Source: Halicephalobus mephisto
Lineage: Eukaryota; Nematoda; Chromadorea; Rhabditida; Panagrolaimidae
NCBI GenBank assembly: GCA_009193035.1
Contig: SWDT01000117.1
Coordinates: 1 to 64,000, forward strand
DNA length: 64,000 nt
Direction: 5' to 3'
Positions within the stretch are counted from its first letter, which is position 1; every line of letters begins with the position of its first letter. Below the pieces are notes generated by a model that saw only the letters and a list, made by a program, of their open reading frames with translations, had not been told where the DNA came from and made no database searches. Positions 24,001 to 34,970 of this stretch are shown one piece after another. A program made the translations under genes and the position numbers.

Positions 24001-27000
24001 AATGGAATGTAAAGTTTTAAAAATGACGTTTTCAACTGTAAAATTTATTTTTGTAAACTGTAAAATTTATTTTTGTATTTACTAAAAATAAACATTTCTT
24101 AAATTTTTCAAAATTAAAAAATTATTTTAATCAACTTTATTTTGAAATAAATTATTTATGAAATTAAATTTTTTGAAGAATTAATTATTGAATTTTGACG
24201 AATATTTTTCCGAAACAAAATAATTTAAAGAATTTCATAAATTTGAATTCTTAATTTTTTCGTTTTTGATTACTTTTTAAAATCATTAATTGTAAAAATA
24301 TAATCAACGAAATTATATATTTAATTGTAGAAAATCGTTAAAATGAACAAAAATGAATTTTCAAAAATCAACTGTTTAAAATTCGCTAAAAATAAACAAA
24401 TTCGTTTTCCTTCGTTCAATGTACAATTAATAGAAATTTCATTTTTGTTTTATTATTTTCTTTTAAAGGGCCAAAAATGCTATTAATTATAATTATTAAA
24501 ATGAACAAAAATGAATTTTCAAAAATCAACTATTTAAAATTCGCTAAAAATAAACAAATTCGTTTTTCTTCGTTCAATGTACAATTAATAGAAATTTCAT
24601 TTTTATTTGTTTTATTACAAACCAGTAAAAGTACAACTGATTTAAAAAGTAATTATTAAACTTAATGAAAAAAATTACTGTGAAAACCGAAAATTTCGAA
24701 AATGAATTCGATTTTATTTTTTCTTTATACAAAATAATTAAAATTTTAAAATTATTTATTTCCGGAAAATTATATTTTTTTGTTAAATATGATCTAAATT
24801 TTGGAAAATTTACAAAGTAAACTATTGTTGATTTAAAATAACGGAGGAATGTGACTCTTGTGAATTTCACTAAATTTTTTTGTTTAAAAAGTTTTAGTTT
24901 GATCTTCGAAATTTGAGTTTAAAGTTGTCAAATTTCTAAAACCACGTCAGTAAGCAAATTACGCGATTTAAAAATCCTGTTTCTAGTTTGAAAAAATGTT
25001 TACCGACAATCTTGATTCAATAAGGAATCTGTCAAATCGAAAAGTCCGAGAAAATCAAACTTTGCAATCCTGGATTTTCTTAAAAACTGTCAATCCGGAA
25101 ACGTTTCTGAATCCCGGGATTTTGAAAGAAAAAAACAAATAAAAAGTAATAAATGCTAACCAAATAGTGCGAAATTTATTTTTATAAAAATCACTTTGAT
25201 TAAAAATAACAACTAACCTGGAATCGGTTCAGGATTTCTTTGAAGTTCGGAGGACGGACTACCGTTTCTTGAGTTGACAGAGGTTCGAATTTGGTGATGA
25301 TAGGACTGCAAAATAACTATTTAAAAATTATTAAATAACAATTTTTGGAAGAATTAGAATCTTCCAAAATTGAATGAAATAGTTTTGAACTTTTCAGAAT
25401 CCAGCAGAATATTCTAGAATCTTTGAAAATTTCCTACAATTTTATAGAATTCTGCGAGAAATTCCAGAATCTTTTAAAATTTATTAGAAAATTCTGGAAT
25501 TTTATATAATTTTATATAATTTTATATAATTTTATATAATTTTATATAATTTTATATAATTTTATTAATTTTATATAATTTTATATAATTTTATTAATTT
25601 TATATAACTTTTTGGATCTTTTTAGAATTTTATAGAAATTTCTAGAATCCTTTAAAATCTACCAGAGCATTCCAAAACTTTAATAATTTCAAGGAAATTT
25701 CTATTTTCCCAGAACTTTATTAAATATTTTCAAATTTTTCGAAATTAATTAAAAACTGGAAGAATCTAAAATCTAGAAAATTCATGTTCAAAAAAGTGTT
25801 TTTTTTAATTTTGAAAATAATATTAATTGATGATTTTTATGCAAATTTTCATTAGTGAAAATTTCGTGTGGATTTTCTTACCTAACGGATCTTCTTTCCG
25901 GTCTTTCTCCATGGCTACTGGCACTTCGGTCACGTCGTTTTTGACGGATTCTTCTGAACATCTGTGGAGATTCGTTTTCGACCTGAAAAATATTCTGTTT
26001 TATTACTGTATAATAATTTTTAAAAATACCATAACTAATATTTCGAAATTAACTACAAATATACTGTAGTTAAAAAACCTCAGACTACAGTATCTGACAT
26101 GATAAACATTTTAAATTTTTCTAAATTTCGAAATATTTTAATAAATCAATAAATTAGAAAAATAAAAACTGATTTTTACAAAGATATTTATAAAAATTTA
26201 AAGTTATTTGTGTTTGTAGATTTTTAGGTTTTACTTACTTCTTCAATAAAATCTTCTCTTTCGTCTTCTACAGTAGGAGCAAGACTATTCTGGTGTCTGA
26301 AATAAGGTCTGGGCGTAGGCAGGGGCTTCGGCTTGATGATCTTCGGCGGTGGAAGCAGATTTTCCATCCGCGTGATTGAAGTCGATCGGGAATGTTTTGG
26401 AGTCTCCAAATAGGGAGAATCTGGAAAATATACACTTTGCAAAAATTACTTTATGACATTTAAAAAAGTTATTTTAAATTATTTTCAATTCGAAAGTTTA
26501 AAATTTTAAAAATTCCCGAAAAGTTTAGTTTATTGTTGAATAAATTTGGGAAATTTTGTAAAATGGAAGGTTATTAATATAATATTTAATTTTATAAAAA
26601 TTCCTGAGGAACGAAAATCAACCATGAATCGCTGCATTAATGAAGCTCGATTTCGAAGCTCTTTGTGTCCATTTTTCTCCCCGAAATTCATGGGCGGTCA
26701 GTCGTCACTTGATCGGTCAACGATCCTAATCGAAAAGACTCAAAAAATAAAAATCTTCGAACAATCCATTTCCAAGGGTTTTTGTTGAAAAATATCGCTT
26801 TTAATCCATTGCTATTTTTGTAACTAATCTTGAAAAAAAAATACGTGATTTTTTTATTAAAATATTTATCTTTAAAAAAATTGGATTAGTAGCTCCAGGA
26901 AATCCCATTCACTCAAGTTCGAGAACCACTTGATCGTCGAATCGAGTGAACATGGTTTTTTATTTTTTAGGCTTGCAGACACACTTTTGAGTACCCGAAT

Positions 27001-28061
27001 TCCACAGTAATAAAAAATAAAAATAGAAGGAAAATTTCCGGAGGTTGCTACTTGAGAAAAGTGCGAATTTCGAAATTAAAATTAAAACAAGACCACAATA
27101 ATAAGGAATTACTGCATTAATAATTATCTAAAAGTACTTACTTTTGAATGATACTGGAGACACAGAATAATCAGATATCGCGATACTGTCCCTGCTGGGG
27201 GATCTTTCATATTTGGTAAAAGCCGAATTCATCGACGGTGTCAAACCGCCTTCCATTGTTCTGGAAAATTATAAAAATGATCCATAAAACACAGTACGTC
27301 AATAACCAGCAAACCTAATCAAGTACTATTACTTTTAGATTAATTTCTTATTTTACTAAATCCAATAAATATTGTAGGATAGTGTTTAAAAATTACGATT
27401 TTTTGAATTTTATAGGCACTATCCATAGTCATTATTACCGTAGGAATAAAGAGATAATGTTCAAAAAACGACTTTTTAGATTTTTAGATACTATCCGAAA
27501 GCTAATATTAAAAAAATCCTAGATAATATTTAAATTTAACAATTTTTCAGGTTTTACGGACACAGCTATACCTATTACTATTGTTATATGGCTGGATAGT
27601 GTTTCAAAAATTCCAAAAGTCGCCCAAACTTGGATACTATCCTGACAATCAGCAGTAAATTGAGGGAAATATGACAGTTATCAATGAAAAATTCCAAACC
27701 TGGTCATGTAGAATGGACTTCCCCTTGGACTACTTTGAACGACTGCCGTCGGAATCAATAGCCCTCCGTAGAGCTTATATTCCTTTTGAACAGTGCTGTG
27801 ATTCATAAAATCACGTCCTCCGTCGACACTTCTTGAGTGCTGGAGGCCAAGTGGCTTTTCTAAAAGATTTCTCGACTTGTAAGACAAGGATCCGGTTGTC
27901 TTATGATATGGAACAGGTTCAACGTCGTGGTCTATCAATGTAAATCCACAAACTGAGCAAAGCCGGGATTCTTTCACGCGAGGGACAAACAGCTCACAAG
28001 GTCGACGTCGGATCTGCTCAGGGGCTGGATGTCGACGTTGTTGATGATTGTGCTCCCGCAT
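18018..28061 (-). CDS. PEAK1/pragmin-like pseudokinase scaffold protein
   Basis: Thirteen exons were joined: 27700-28061, 27142-27260, 26239-26420, 25882-25982, 25218-25305, 22133-22804, 21564-21689, 21192-21261, 20895-21138, 20724-20844, 20057-20482, 18918-19256 and 18018-18143. They sum to 2976 nt (991 residues) with consistent phases throughout. The N-terminal 650 residues are Ser/Pro/Arg-rich and disordered-looking, with PxxP stretches (NLLPPPKIIKPKPLPTPRP) and one CSVCG pair. The C-terminal third resembles the degenerate kinase plus helical (SHED) region of the PEAK family. It has an alpha-E-like MLQLLCALKVLQSDGVEHL, a catalytic-loop equivalent where HRD is replaced by HLS (His803), and a tail with LWLDERRAHEVNRLVRLLAD and YIQFLLSATPRTLF. 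PEAK proteins are catalytically dead scaffolds in focal-adhesion and Src signalling. The start at 28061 is the first ATG; the frame stays open further upstream to a possible acceptor near 28140, so more 5' sequence may exist. Confidence 0.68.
18309..18799. mobile_element. 491-bp foldback element in the last intron of the pseudokinase gene
   Basis: The left end (gtacctaaatttacaaagtt) and the inverse of the right end match. The inverted arms extend about 110 bp and include the GC-richer words aaaccgcagcttgctcgcaa and its relative near 18745-18770. The middle is AT-rich and non-coding. Confidence 0.6.
19534..19800 (+). mobile_element. tRNA-derived SINE-like sequence
   Basis: A GC-richer island in an AT-rich intron begins with words close to RNA polymerase III boxes. 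Tgactcagtgg at 19534-19544 has one mismatch to the box A consensus, and agtttcaagcc at 19576-19586 has one mismatch to box B. About 200 bp without open frame follow. The layout fits a tRNA-derived SINE head and body. It is antisense to the host gene. Confidence 0.4.
20558..20628 (+). pseudogene. tRNA-like sequence (tRNA pseudogene or SINE head)
   Basis: A perfect box A (tagtttagtgg, 20565-20575) and a near-perfect box B (ggttcgatttc, 20608-20618) flank an anticodon arm with a 5-bp stem (cgtga/tcacg) and 7-base loop ctaccaa, giving anticodon ACC. The T arm pairs (tcagg/tctga), but the acceptor stem pairs at only about three of seven positions. It is therefore more likely a pseudogene or the head of a SINE than a working tRNA. 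It lies in an intron of the pseudokinase gene. Confidence 0.5.
23343..23679. mobile_element. 337-bp palindromic MITE in the pseudokinase gene
   Basis: Two arms of about 150 bp are near-perfect inverse copies: aggttttgtaaaattagatc at the left and its counterpart ending at 23679. Internal words such as tgattctaaatgaatataat and cgatgaca are shared with the 336-bp element at 12863-13198, so the two look like members of one family. Confidence 0.65.
24331..24612. repeat. Direct duplication of ~115 bp
   Basis: The stretch beginning aaaatgaacaaaaatgaatt at about 24341 recurs almost unchanged at about 24500, down to tagaaatttcattttt. Both copies are non-coding and lie in the long intron 22805-25217 of the pseudokinase gene. 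Confidence 0.7.
25491..25615. repeat. Microsatellite-like array, 10-bp unit
   Basis: About ten perfect or near-perfect copies of ataattttat, with two shortened units near 25565 and 25590. It is intronic. Confidence 0.85.
27350..27660. repeat. Cluster of ggatagtg/cactatcc words
   Basis: The words ggatagtgtt, gcactatcc and atactatcc recur in alternating orientation, about 60-90 bp apart, inside an intron of the pseudokinase gene. The same words form clusters at 30340-30450, 31425-31560, 38576-38780 and 60350-60410, so this is a dispersed family. Confidence 0.5.
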
Positions 28062-30561
28062 CTTTCTTGATTCGAGATCTTTGTTGGTTTTTTCGTCCGC
28101 TGTCACTCGCTCGTCCTTTCGCAAGCTGCTTGGCAGCTACAATAGGAGATCAAGCTCTGATTTTCTGGATTACACGAAAAAACACAAAGTGGAATCCAGC
28201 TAAATGTCAATTAAGAAGATCAAGCTTCCAAAGCTATTTTAATCACCCTCGATCCAGGTATAATTTAAGGAACAATTTTCTTAAACTTAATTTTCAAACA
28301 TGAATTATGAATTATCTCAATCCTTCCAAATCACATTCAGAATTTATATTTAAATTTCATAAAATTTTTTTCGAAATTACTCATAAAATTCAAAAATCTC
28401 ACTTTAAAAAAATCATAATTAGTCTAAAAATACACCTAAAAAAGCATAAATTGGTCAAATTGAAGCAAAAAAACGAATGACTTGGAAATGGATGTTCGAA
28501 AACTCAAAAACAGGTAGAGTGGTCTTCCGTTTTCTCGACGCGCAATATATGAAATTTCGCACTTTTATCTAATTCTCTTACTTCAAAAAAGCATTCAACA
28601 AAGTGATCGACGGATTCTGAATACTCTAACAATTGCAAACCTGTTATAGCTTGCTTAAAACCTTTAAATCAAAGTAGTTTCAAAATAAAATATAAAAAAT
28701 TACCATAAAATTAAAAAATAAAACATTTAAAAATAGCGAAAATTTGAATAACATTATTTTAACAATTCTGAGGAATTTATGAAACTAAGATACAGTAATA
28801 TACTAAGAAGAATTGAAATAAGAGTAGAAAATTAAGTTTAGAATTTTGGGAAATTTGGGATTTTTAAAACATGAAAATTTTGGGATTTCTAAAATATGAA
28901 AATTTTAAGATTTTTAAAATGCGAAAATTTTGGGATTTTTTAAATATAAAAATTTTAAAATTTTTGAAACATGAACATTTTGGGAACTAATATGTAAAAC
29001 CTGTAAAGTCCAAGTTTCAACTTGATCTTAGTCGACAATCTAATGCAATTGAATAGGGATTGATTACCCTGAACAAAGATAAACAAAGAAAACGTCTTCC
29101 GGATAAACTAGTTCATTGGAGAACTACTTGTAAGCTGTGGTTTATTCAGGATCAAGACATACACGAAATATATACAACAAAAAATTAAAACAATTCAAAA
29201 AATATAAATAAAAGCGAAATTTGCAATAAATTTGAAAATGTAGTTTTAAAAATTATTTTGAAAATTATTTAATAAAGATTTTTATTTTTTTAATTATAAA
29301 ATTTACAAGTTTAATTTGTGAAATTCGTTAATTTAGTTTTTCAGGATTTCTTCGATCAATAGCTGATCCTAGTGATGTCCGCCGAAACAAGATAAACTTT
29401 AACTTATTTAATTTTTTGCTCGAGACGAACTATCCAGACCTCGTAAGCCTCTCGGAATCAGTCGGAAAGAAGCTCTCGAAAATCCCTGTTGAACACGGGA
29501 TTTTTTGGGAGATGACTCGTTCTCACTAGAGCAAAACAAAATCGAGTGGATCACTGTTGATACTAGGAAATAGTGAACTATTTGCAACTGTATAGAAAAC
29601 TAAACACTACTACTTTTATCGAAAAATATATTTAAAAAATAACTTCCTAAAGTGTAAAAAATTAATTTTTTAAATTACTATGAAACACAAAAAACCTTCT
29701 TTTTAGTCTTAGATCTTTTAAAACAAATCTGACTACAGTTTACAGCAGATGACTTTAGAAGAAATGTTTGCTAATACCTCGGGAATGATTTTTAATTTTA
29801 ATCTGTTCCTAACAAAAACCAGGGACAAGAAGCTTTTTAAGACTGGACCGACAGGAACCATCAGGTCCGTCGGGAAAACAAGTTAGAGTTTTTGCTTTCC
29901 CTTTTTTGTCCTTTCGATCGAGAAAGTCAATCAAAAGCAGACAAATGACATGTTTGGTCAAATGTGAATAAAAATGATCAATAAAGATGATTAATTCGGT
30001 ATAGCTAGTAAGTCTAAAAATAATAAACTTTCTGAACTCTTTCATTTTTGAATATTCAAATTTTAAGCTGAATTTTTTTGGAAATATTTCCTCATTAATT
30101 TAAATTCAGTTCCGGTTACTGTAGAGGAACTGATCGTCGGATAAGAGTGAAGATCAAATTTCAAAATCTTACCTGAAAGGATATTGAATATTTTCGGTTT
30201 TCTAAATTCAGAATGACAAAAATTTAATTTTGATGGTTTTCTAATTTGTGGGAATTGTAGAATTCTCTTGAATTTCCATTTCTAAATAAGTTTGTAATTC
30301 AAAGCATAAATAATGTCCACGAAATGTGGAAAATTGATTTTTTTAGACACTATCCTTCAACTATCATTGCGATAACAACTATGGATAGTGTCCGAAAAAT
30401 CCGAAAAATTGCCTCATCCTGAACACTATCCAGACAATTTATGTCAAAATCACTGAGCTCATATACTTGAACATTATTAAGCATTTTTGAAATTTATAAA
30501 TAACTGCTTTTTCATTGATAAATATTACAACTTTTTAAATCTATGATGATTAAAATTTAGT
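28062..30561. other. Intergenic region upstream of the pseudokinase gene and downstream of the CDC50 gene
   Basis: 2.5 kb with no recognised exon. A likely promoter-proximal stretch near 28515-28560 contains tctcgacgcgcaat. A ggatagtg/cactatcc cluster lies at 30340-30450. A possible 5' exon of the pseudokinase gene could be hidden here but I could not support one. Confidence 0.35.
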
Positions 30562-32066
30562 TCAACCATGGAAAACCAGTGGCATACTGTCGACACATTT
30601 CTGCTCAAGAGTCTTTCCGTACTTGATATGAGTGCAAATAAGGATCAATCCAACGAGGATGCTACATCCTCCGACAATGATGTAAAGATAAGCAAAAACT
30701 GGATTTCTTATTCCAAGCCAGGAAGGGACGGTAATGATGAATTCTTTGTGACTTTTCTTTTTTTCTTTTTCTGCTTTTTCGAAATCGAAATTTGTAGCAC
30801 TGTTCATGTTCGCTTTAAGCTAAAAATCAAAATAAACAAATCAAACTTTGTTGAACTTTTACCTTGTATATGCCCTTAGGCAATCCGTTTTTATAATTAT
30901 TGATATTTTTTAACTTTCGATAAGGTTTCCGGAAACTCGGGAAAGCTGCTTTGTTTTGCCAAATAAAATAATCAATATTCTCGATTCCGTTGTTGTGGAT
31001 GTCCTCGTCCAATTCATGAAACTTCCTTGGCCAGCAACTCGAGTTCACTATACCGTCACATTGAGCCATGTGGTTTTTCCATTTGGATACTGTATCCGGA
31101 TCTTCGGTGTCGAAGGGATGTTTTAAGAGTTCTTTCAATTGGAAAGTTATGCCTTCAGAAGTCATAGGGACTGATTTATTTTCCTCATCGTATAGTTCGA
31201 AAACGTCCTCCATGTTTGAATTCAAGCCCGCACCACAGGCAGGAAGTCCTCGTTTGAGGTCACGGAGACCAATAAAGTCGATATATGGTTCTTTCGAAAG
31301 ACATTCCTAAGGTTTCATAGTTTTGAAATTCAAAGCATGAAAAAATTTAAATTAATTACTGTTTTTGTAAAATTGTTAGATATAATTAACTTTGGAAATA
31401 TTTCCAAAATTCAGTACAAATTATCTGGATAGTGTCCACTTTTGAACAATTTTGAGGATTGTTTAGACATTATCCGACGACTAACATGCTTGAAAAACTC
31501 AGCATAGTGTCCAGAAAATTGAGAAAACTTCCCTAACCTAAACACTATCCTAACGATTTCTTTAGGAAATTGCTAATGTAATTTTTGATGCTTATTAAGA
31601 ACAACAAACATACATCTTTTCCTTCTAGTAACTTGCCGACATTACCAGAGAATAGTCGATGACTCTGCATGACCGCATCCCATTTGTAACTGAACATGAC
31701 AGGATGAGGGATATCCCGGGTGACATTGATGGCACAGACGTCGATCCAACCTCCTCTAGTGTCGACCACATTGATCTTGCAACTGAGATTTTTTTCCGAA
31801 TCCAGAACCCTATTGATCTCATGTAACATAACGAAGCCTAAGACGATCAATATCGCTCCAAAAACATGAACGAAAATGAGAAATTGGATTGGATGAAACA
31901 GTGGTTCCCATGCTGGAAGTTTCTGTTGAGTCAACTGCTCCTTGAAAGAAAGTCGATGGTCTCGTTGTGGAGGTCGACGAACGGACTTTAGTCTGAATTC
32001 TGGAGTTTCTTCGGAAATATAAGCAGCATTCGCGTAAGCCGAGGTCAACTTTCTAACTTTGGACAT
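30562..32066 (-). CDS. CDC50/TMEM30-family P4-ATPase flippase beta subunit
   Basis: Three exons (31614-32066, 30863-31306, 30562-30819) sum to 1155 nt, 384 residues. CDC50 proteins pair with P4-ATPases for endoplasmic reticulum exit and phospholipid flipping. Visible family features are QQKLPAWEPLFHPI before the first membrane span (about residues 57-82), a large extracellular loop with paired cysteines, ECLSKE and LPACGAGLNS, then NGIENIDYFIWQNKAAFPSF and RKPYRKLKN in the most conserved block. LPKGIYKLKAN comes before the last exon, and a second span (YLYIIVGGCSILVGLILIC) lies near the C-terminus. Sequence outside these blocks has diverged from the vertebrate proteins. Upstream of the ATG it faces dcap-2. 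Confidence 0.85.
31425..31560. repeat. ggatagtg/cactatcc repeat in the CDC50 gene intron
   Basis: One ggatagtgtcc and one cactatcc about 120 bp apart, with attatccg and atagtgtcc between, all inside intron 1. It belongs to the dispersed family noted at 27350. Confidence 0.5.
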
Positions 32067-32723
32067 TTATGGAAAAATAAAAAATCGAAAATAACGGTTG
32101 GAAGCGATTGATCGAAATGAATCATGATCGAAGAAATCAAAATATAACCATCATCAAAAAAGAAATTTTTTAATATACAAACTAGTTCAATAAAGTCCAT
32201 CAATAATCATGTTTCGTTAAATTACAAAATTATTTTTAAAAAATTTAAAATTATAAAATTTCAATTGCAAATTATTATTTGAGTAAAAATAAATATTTTA
32301 AAATAAATTTTTGTATATTTGGAATGCGAAATGATGCAATTCGAAAACCATATTTCGCAAAATTACGAAATCATGTAAAATTTTTAATTTCCACTGAATT
32401 TTCAAAATTCGAATCTTAAGTTATGGATTAAATGCAAATTCATTTTTGAAAATAAAATTTCAGCATATTTGGATCATTAAATGACATAATTTTAATGTGA
32501 ATATTTATTTCGCTGTTTATTTAGATATTTCAAAGTTCCCGCGAAAATTGCGAAATCGCACCTTTCGCCAACGTCCAGTGCTGCTTTCTTTGTTTTTTTG
32601 TGCGCGGTCGTATAACATTGGGACAAACAGCTATTGCATCGATGCAGAGGTGCTAGTCAGCGAATGTTCGTGTTGATTATCTTCGAATCTGTTTTATCAA
32701 TGTTGTTTCTCTGAAGACAAAAA
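32067..32723. promoter_or_regulatory. Shared divergent promoter region of the CDC50 gene and dcap-2
   Basis: 657 bp between two oppositely transcribed start codons. AT-rich on the CDC50 side. A GC-richer block at about 32540-32620 (gcgaaatcgcacctttcgcc, gtgcgcggtcg) lies about 100-180 bp upstream of the dcap-2 ATG. No acceptor stands directly before the dcap-2 ATG, so I see no evidence for trans-splicing there. Confidence 0.4.
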
Positions 32724-34350
32724 ATGGTTGACGAATCTACCAACGATAAAATGTCTGATGTACTGAACGAGGTTATTCAAAATGTTTGTTTCAAGTTTTT
32801 GGAACATGTTCCAGAAGAATATGTGAGTTTTTACTTTCTTTCATATATGGATGATTAATTATTTCAGCGCAATGATGAAATGCGAGTGTTCTTTGAGGTT
32901 GAAATGGCGCATTGGTTTTATGTTGATCATTTCGTCGGCAATCCTGATTTTCCCCAATGCAAGCCAATCGGATTCAAGGAATTTGCAAAGTTGATGTTTC
33001 AATGTTGTTCATATTTGAAGCCGAAGATGGATAGATGTCAACAGGTTGGTTTTTCATATATCAAACTAATAGTAAAGCCACGATTCAGTTGATTGACAAC
33101 TTCAACAACTACAAGCAACATATCCCGACGAATGGAGCTATGTTGATTGACAAATCTCTCGAGTACGTTCTCCTGGTTCAGGGTTACTTTGCTTCCTCCA
33201 ATTCTTGGGGTTTCCCCAAAGGCAAAGTTAACGAAGGGGAAAAATCGATTGATTGTGCTATCCGTGAAGTGCAAGAGGAAATTGGATACGACATCAGTAG
33301 CAAGATAAACCGTAGGATCAGCTTTTCGAGGTACAACAACAAAGCCTTGACTCAGTTGTTCGTTGTTTCTGATGTTGAGATGGATTTTGATTTCAGACCT
33401 CATTTAAACAAAGAAATCAGGTTTGTTTTTTAAAATTTCAATCGTAAAAAACTAAAATCTTCAGGAAGATCCAATGGTTCCAGATTAAGTATCTCCCTCG
33501 AGACAGGGCTGATCTTGATAACCCAGCAAAAATTGGCATGAAGCCAAACAACTTTTACAATGTTGTTCCATTCGTTCAAGACCTTCTCAACTTTATCAAG
33601 AAGGAAAAAGCCAAACGAGGGAAGAAAGAAAAGAAGAAGATCCCATCTCCTGTTTACTTGACTCACGCTGTATCTAGTCCTATGATGATTCCAAATCAAG
33701 CTTTTACGGGAGAAAGTTTTATCAAGCACATTTCAAGCTTCGGTGAGTTGTGTCATTGACCGCAAAGATGACAGTTTATTTTAGAACAACTACCTCATTC
33801 TCCGATTACTAGTGATTCTAAACCTCCAACAGTATTAGTCTATTCTGCTCCAAAGGAACTTCTACCGAAGTCCGGACCAAATATTAGCCCTAGTTCTCTC
33901 TTGCCTGATGTTATCGAAGCTCCGTATTCTCCTCCATCTTCTCCATTTGGGAGAGTTCCGAGAATGAGCTGCGATGAAGCAACTTCTGCGATGGTGAAAT
34001 TGCTAAAACTAAAATCAAAGCCAAAAGATGAAGAAGAAACACTACAGTTAAAGTTTGAAGAGCAAAATGGAGATGATCCACTAGAAGGACCCCCAACGGG
34101 ACAGAATTACTCGTTGACATCTAAGCCGTTAGATAGGAAGAAAGATGAATCTAAAGCCCCTGACTCTCTTCCGAAAACTAATTCTGCTCAACAGAATTTC
34201 CTAGACATGTTAAGAAGAGCCAAAGCTGCTTCTGAGCAAGCACTTCCAGGAAGGAATCAAGTGAACAGCATTCCTGATACTCCAAGGACCCACAGACCTC
34301 GTCTTCCAGGATCTCGACGTAATGCCAAAACTCCGGTGTTTTATCAATGA
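32724..34350 (+). CDS. dcap-2: DCP2 mRNA-decapping enzyme (Nudix hydrolase)
   Basis: Five exons (32724-32822, 32868-33044, 33089-33420, 33465-33742, 33785-34350) sum to 1452 nt, 483 residues. DCP2 cleaves the m7G cap of mRNA in P-bodies together with DCP1. Residues 1-92 form the DCP2 regulatory box A domain (FEVEMAHWFYVDHF). The Nudix fold follows: IPTNGAMLID, then WGFPKGKVNEGE leading into the box GX5EX7REVQEEIGY at 137-159, with the metal ligands Glu152, Glu155 and Glu156. Box B (KIQWFQIKYLP and NNFYNVVPFVQDLLNFIKK) comes next. The tail is Ser/Pro-rich. Intron 2 (33045-33088) is only 44 nt, and an alternative reading there would break the conserved RCQQLIDNFNNYKQHIP junction. It is divergent from the CDC50 gene. 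Confidence 0.93.
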
Positions 34351-34970
34351 ATAAGCTGTTATATTTTACTGGTTTTTCCCCAGGATTATATCTGGTGCCT
34401 TCATTTGTTTCTAATTTTTACTGTAATCTACTTTGTTATTATGGGATCTATTGTCTTTCTCAATTGATCTCATTTGATTTTTATTGTTTTGTCTTTTAAT
34501 TTGGGGTTTGTTCACGGTTCCCGGAGATTTTTCTGAATTATTGCTGATTGTATGATTGATTTTGATTGTGATGCATAAACGGGTACTGGGGAAGTTGGAA
34601 GGATGTGGGATTTTTGGAGTTTTTAGAATGTGAGAATTACGTTCTTTGGATGCGTGTAATTGAAGGGATAATTTTTGATTTGACTAAATATTGATTGTAT
34701 CTATTTGACCTTGATTAAAAGGCCAGAGAGAAAGATCTAGGAGATCCGATTGTTGGTAGTGTTTTTAATTATCGGAAATCTCGTTTGACGTAAGGAAAAA
34801 GGTCGATTTGTTCTGGTTTTTACTTTTTTTTATGATCAGAAAGTTTTTTTTGAAATCCGGAATTAAGTGATCATTGTGGATTTGGAGATTTTTAGATTTC
34901 TCTAAATTTTGAAAAAGATTTATTTTTGTCATTAAAAAATTTTTGAATGATTTGATTTTGAAATTTCAGG
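34351..34970 (+). other. Spacer between dcap-2 and the first TSP1 gene
   Basis: T-rich 3' untranslated sequence and an outron-like stretch. The motif gaaatttcag ends one base before the ATG at 34971, a typical arrangement for spliced-leader addition in nematodes. Confidence 0.4.

Noticed and set aside
25491..25615. CRISPR-like regular array
   Set aside because: A 10-bp AT microsatellite in a eukaryotic intron; no spacers and no cas genes.
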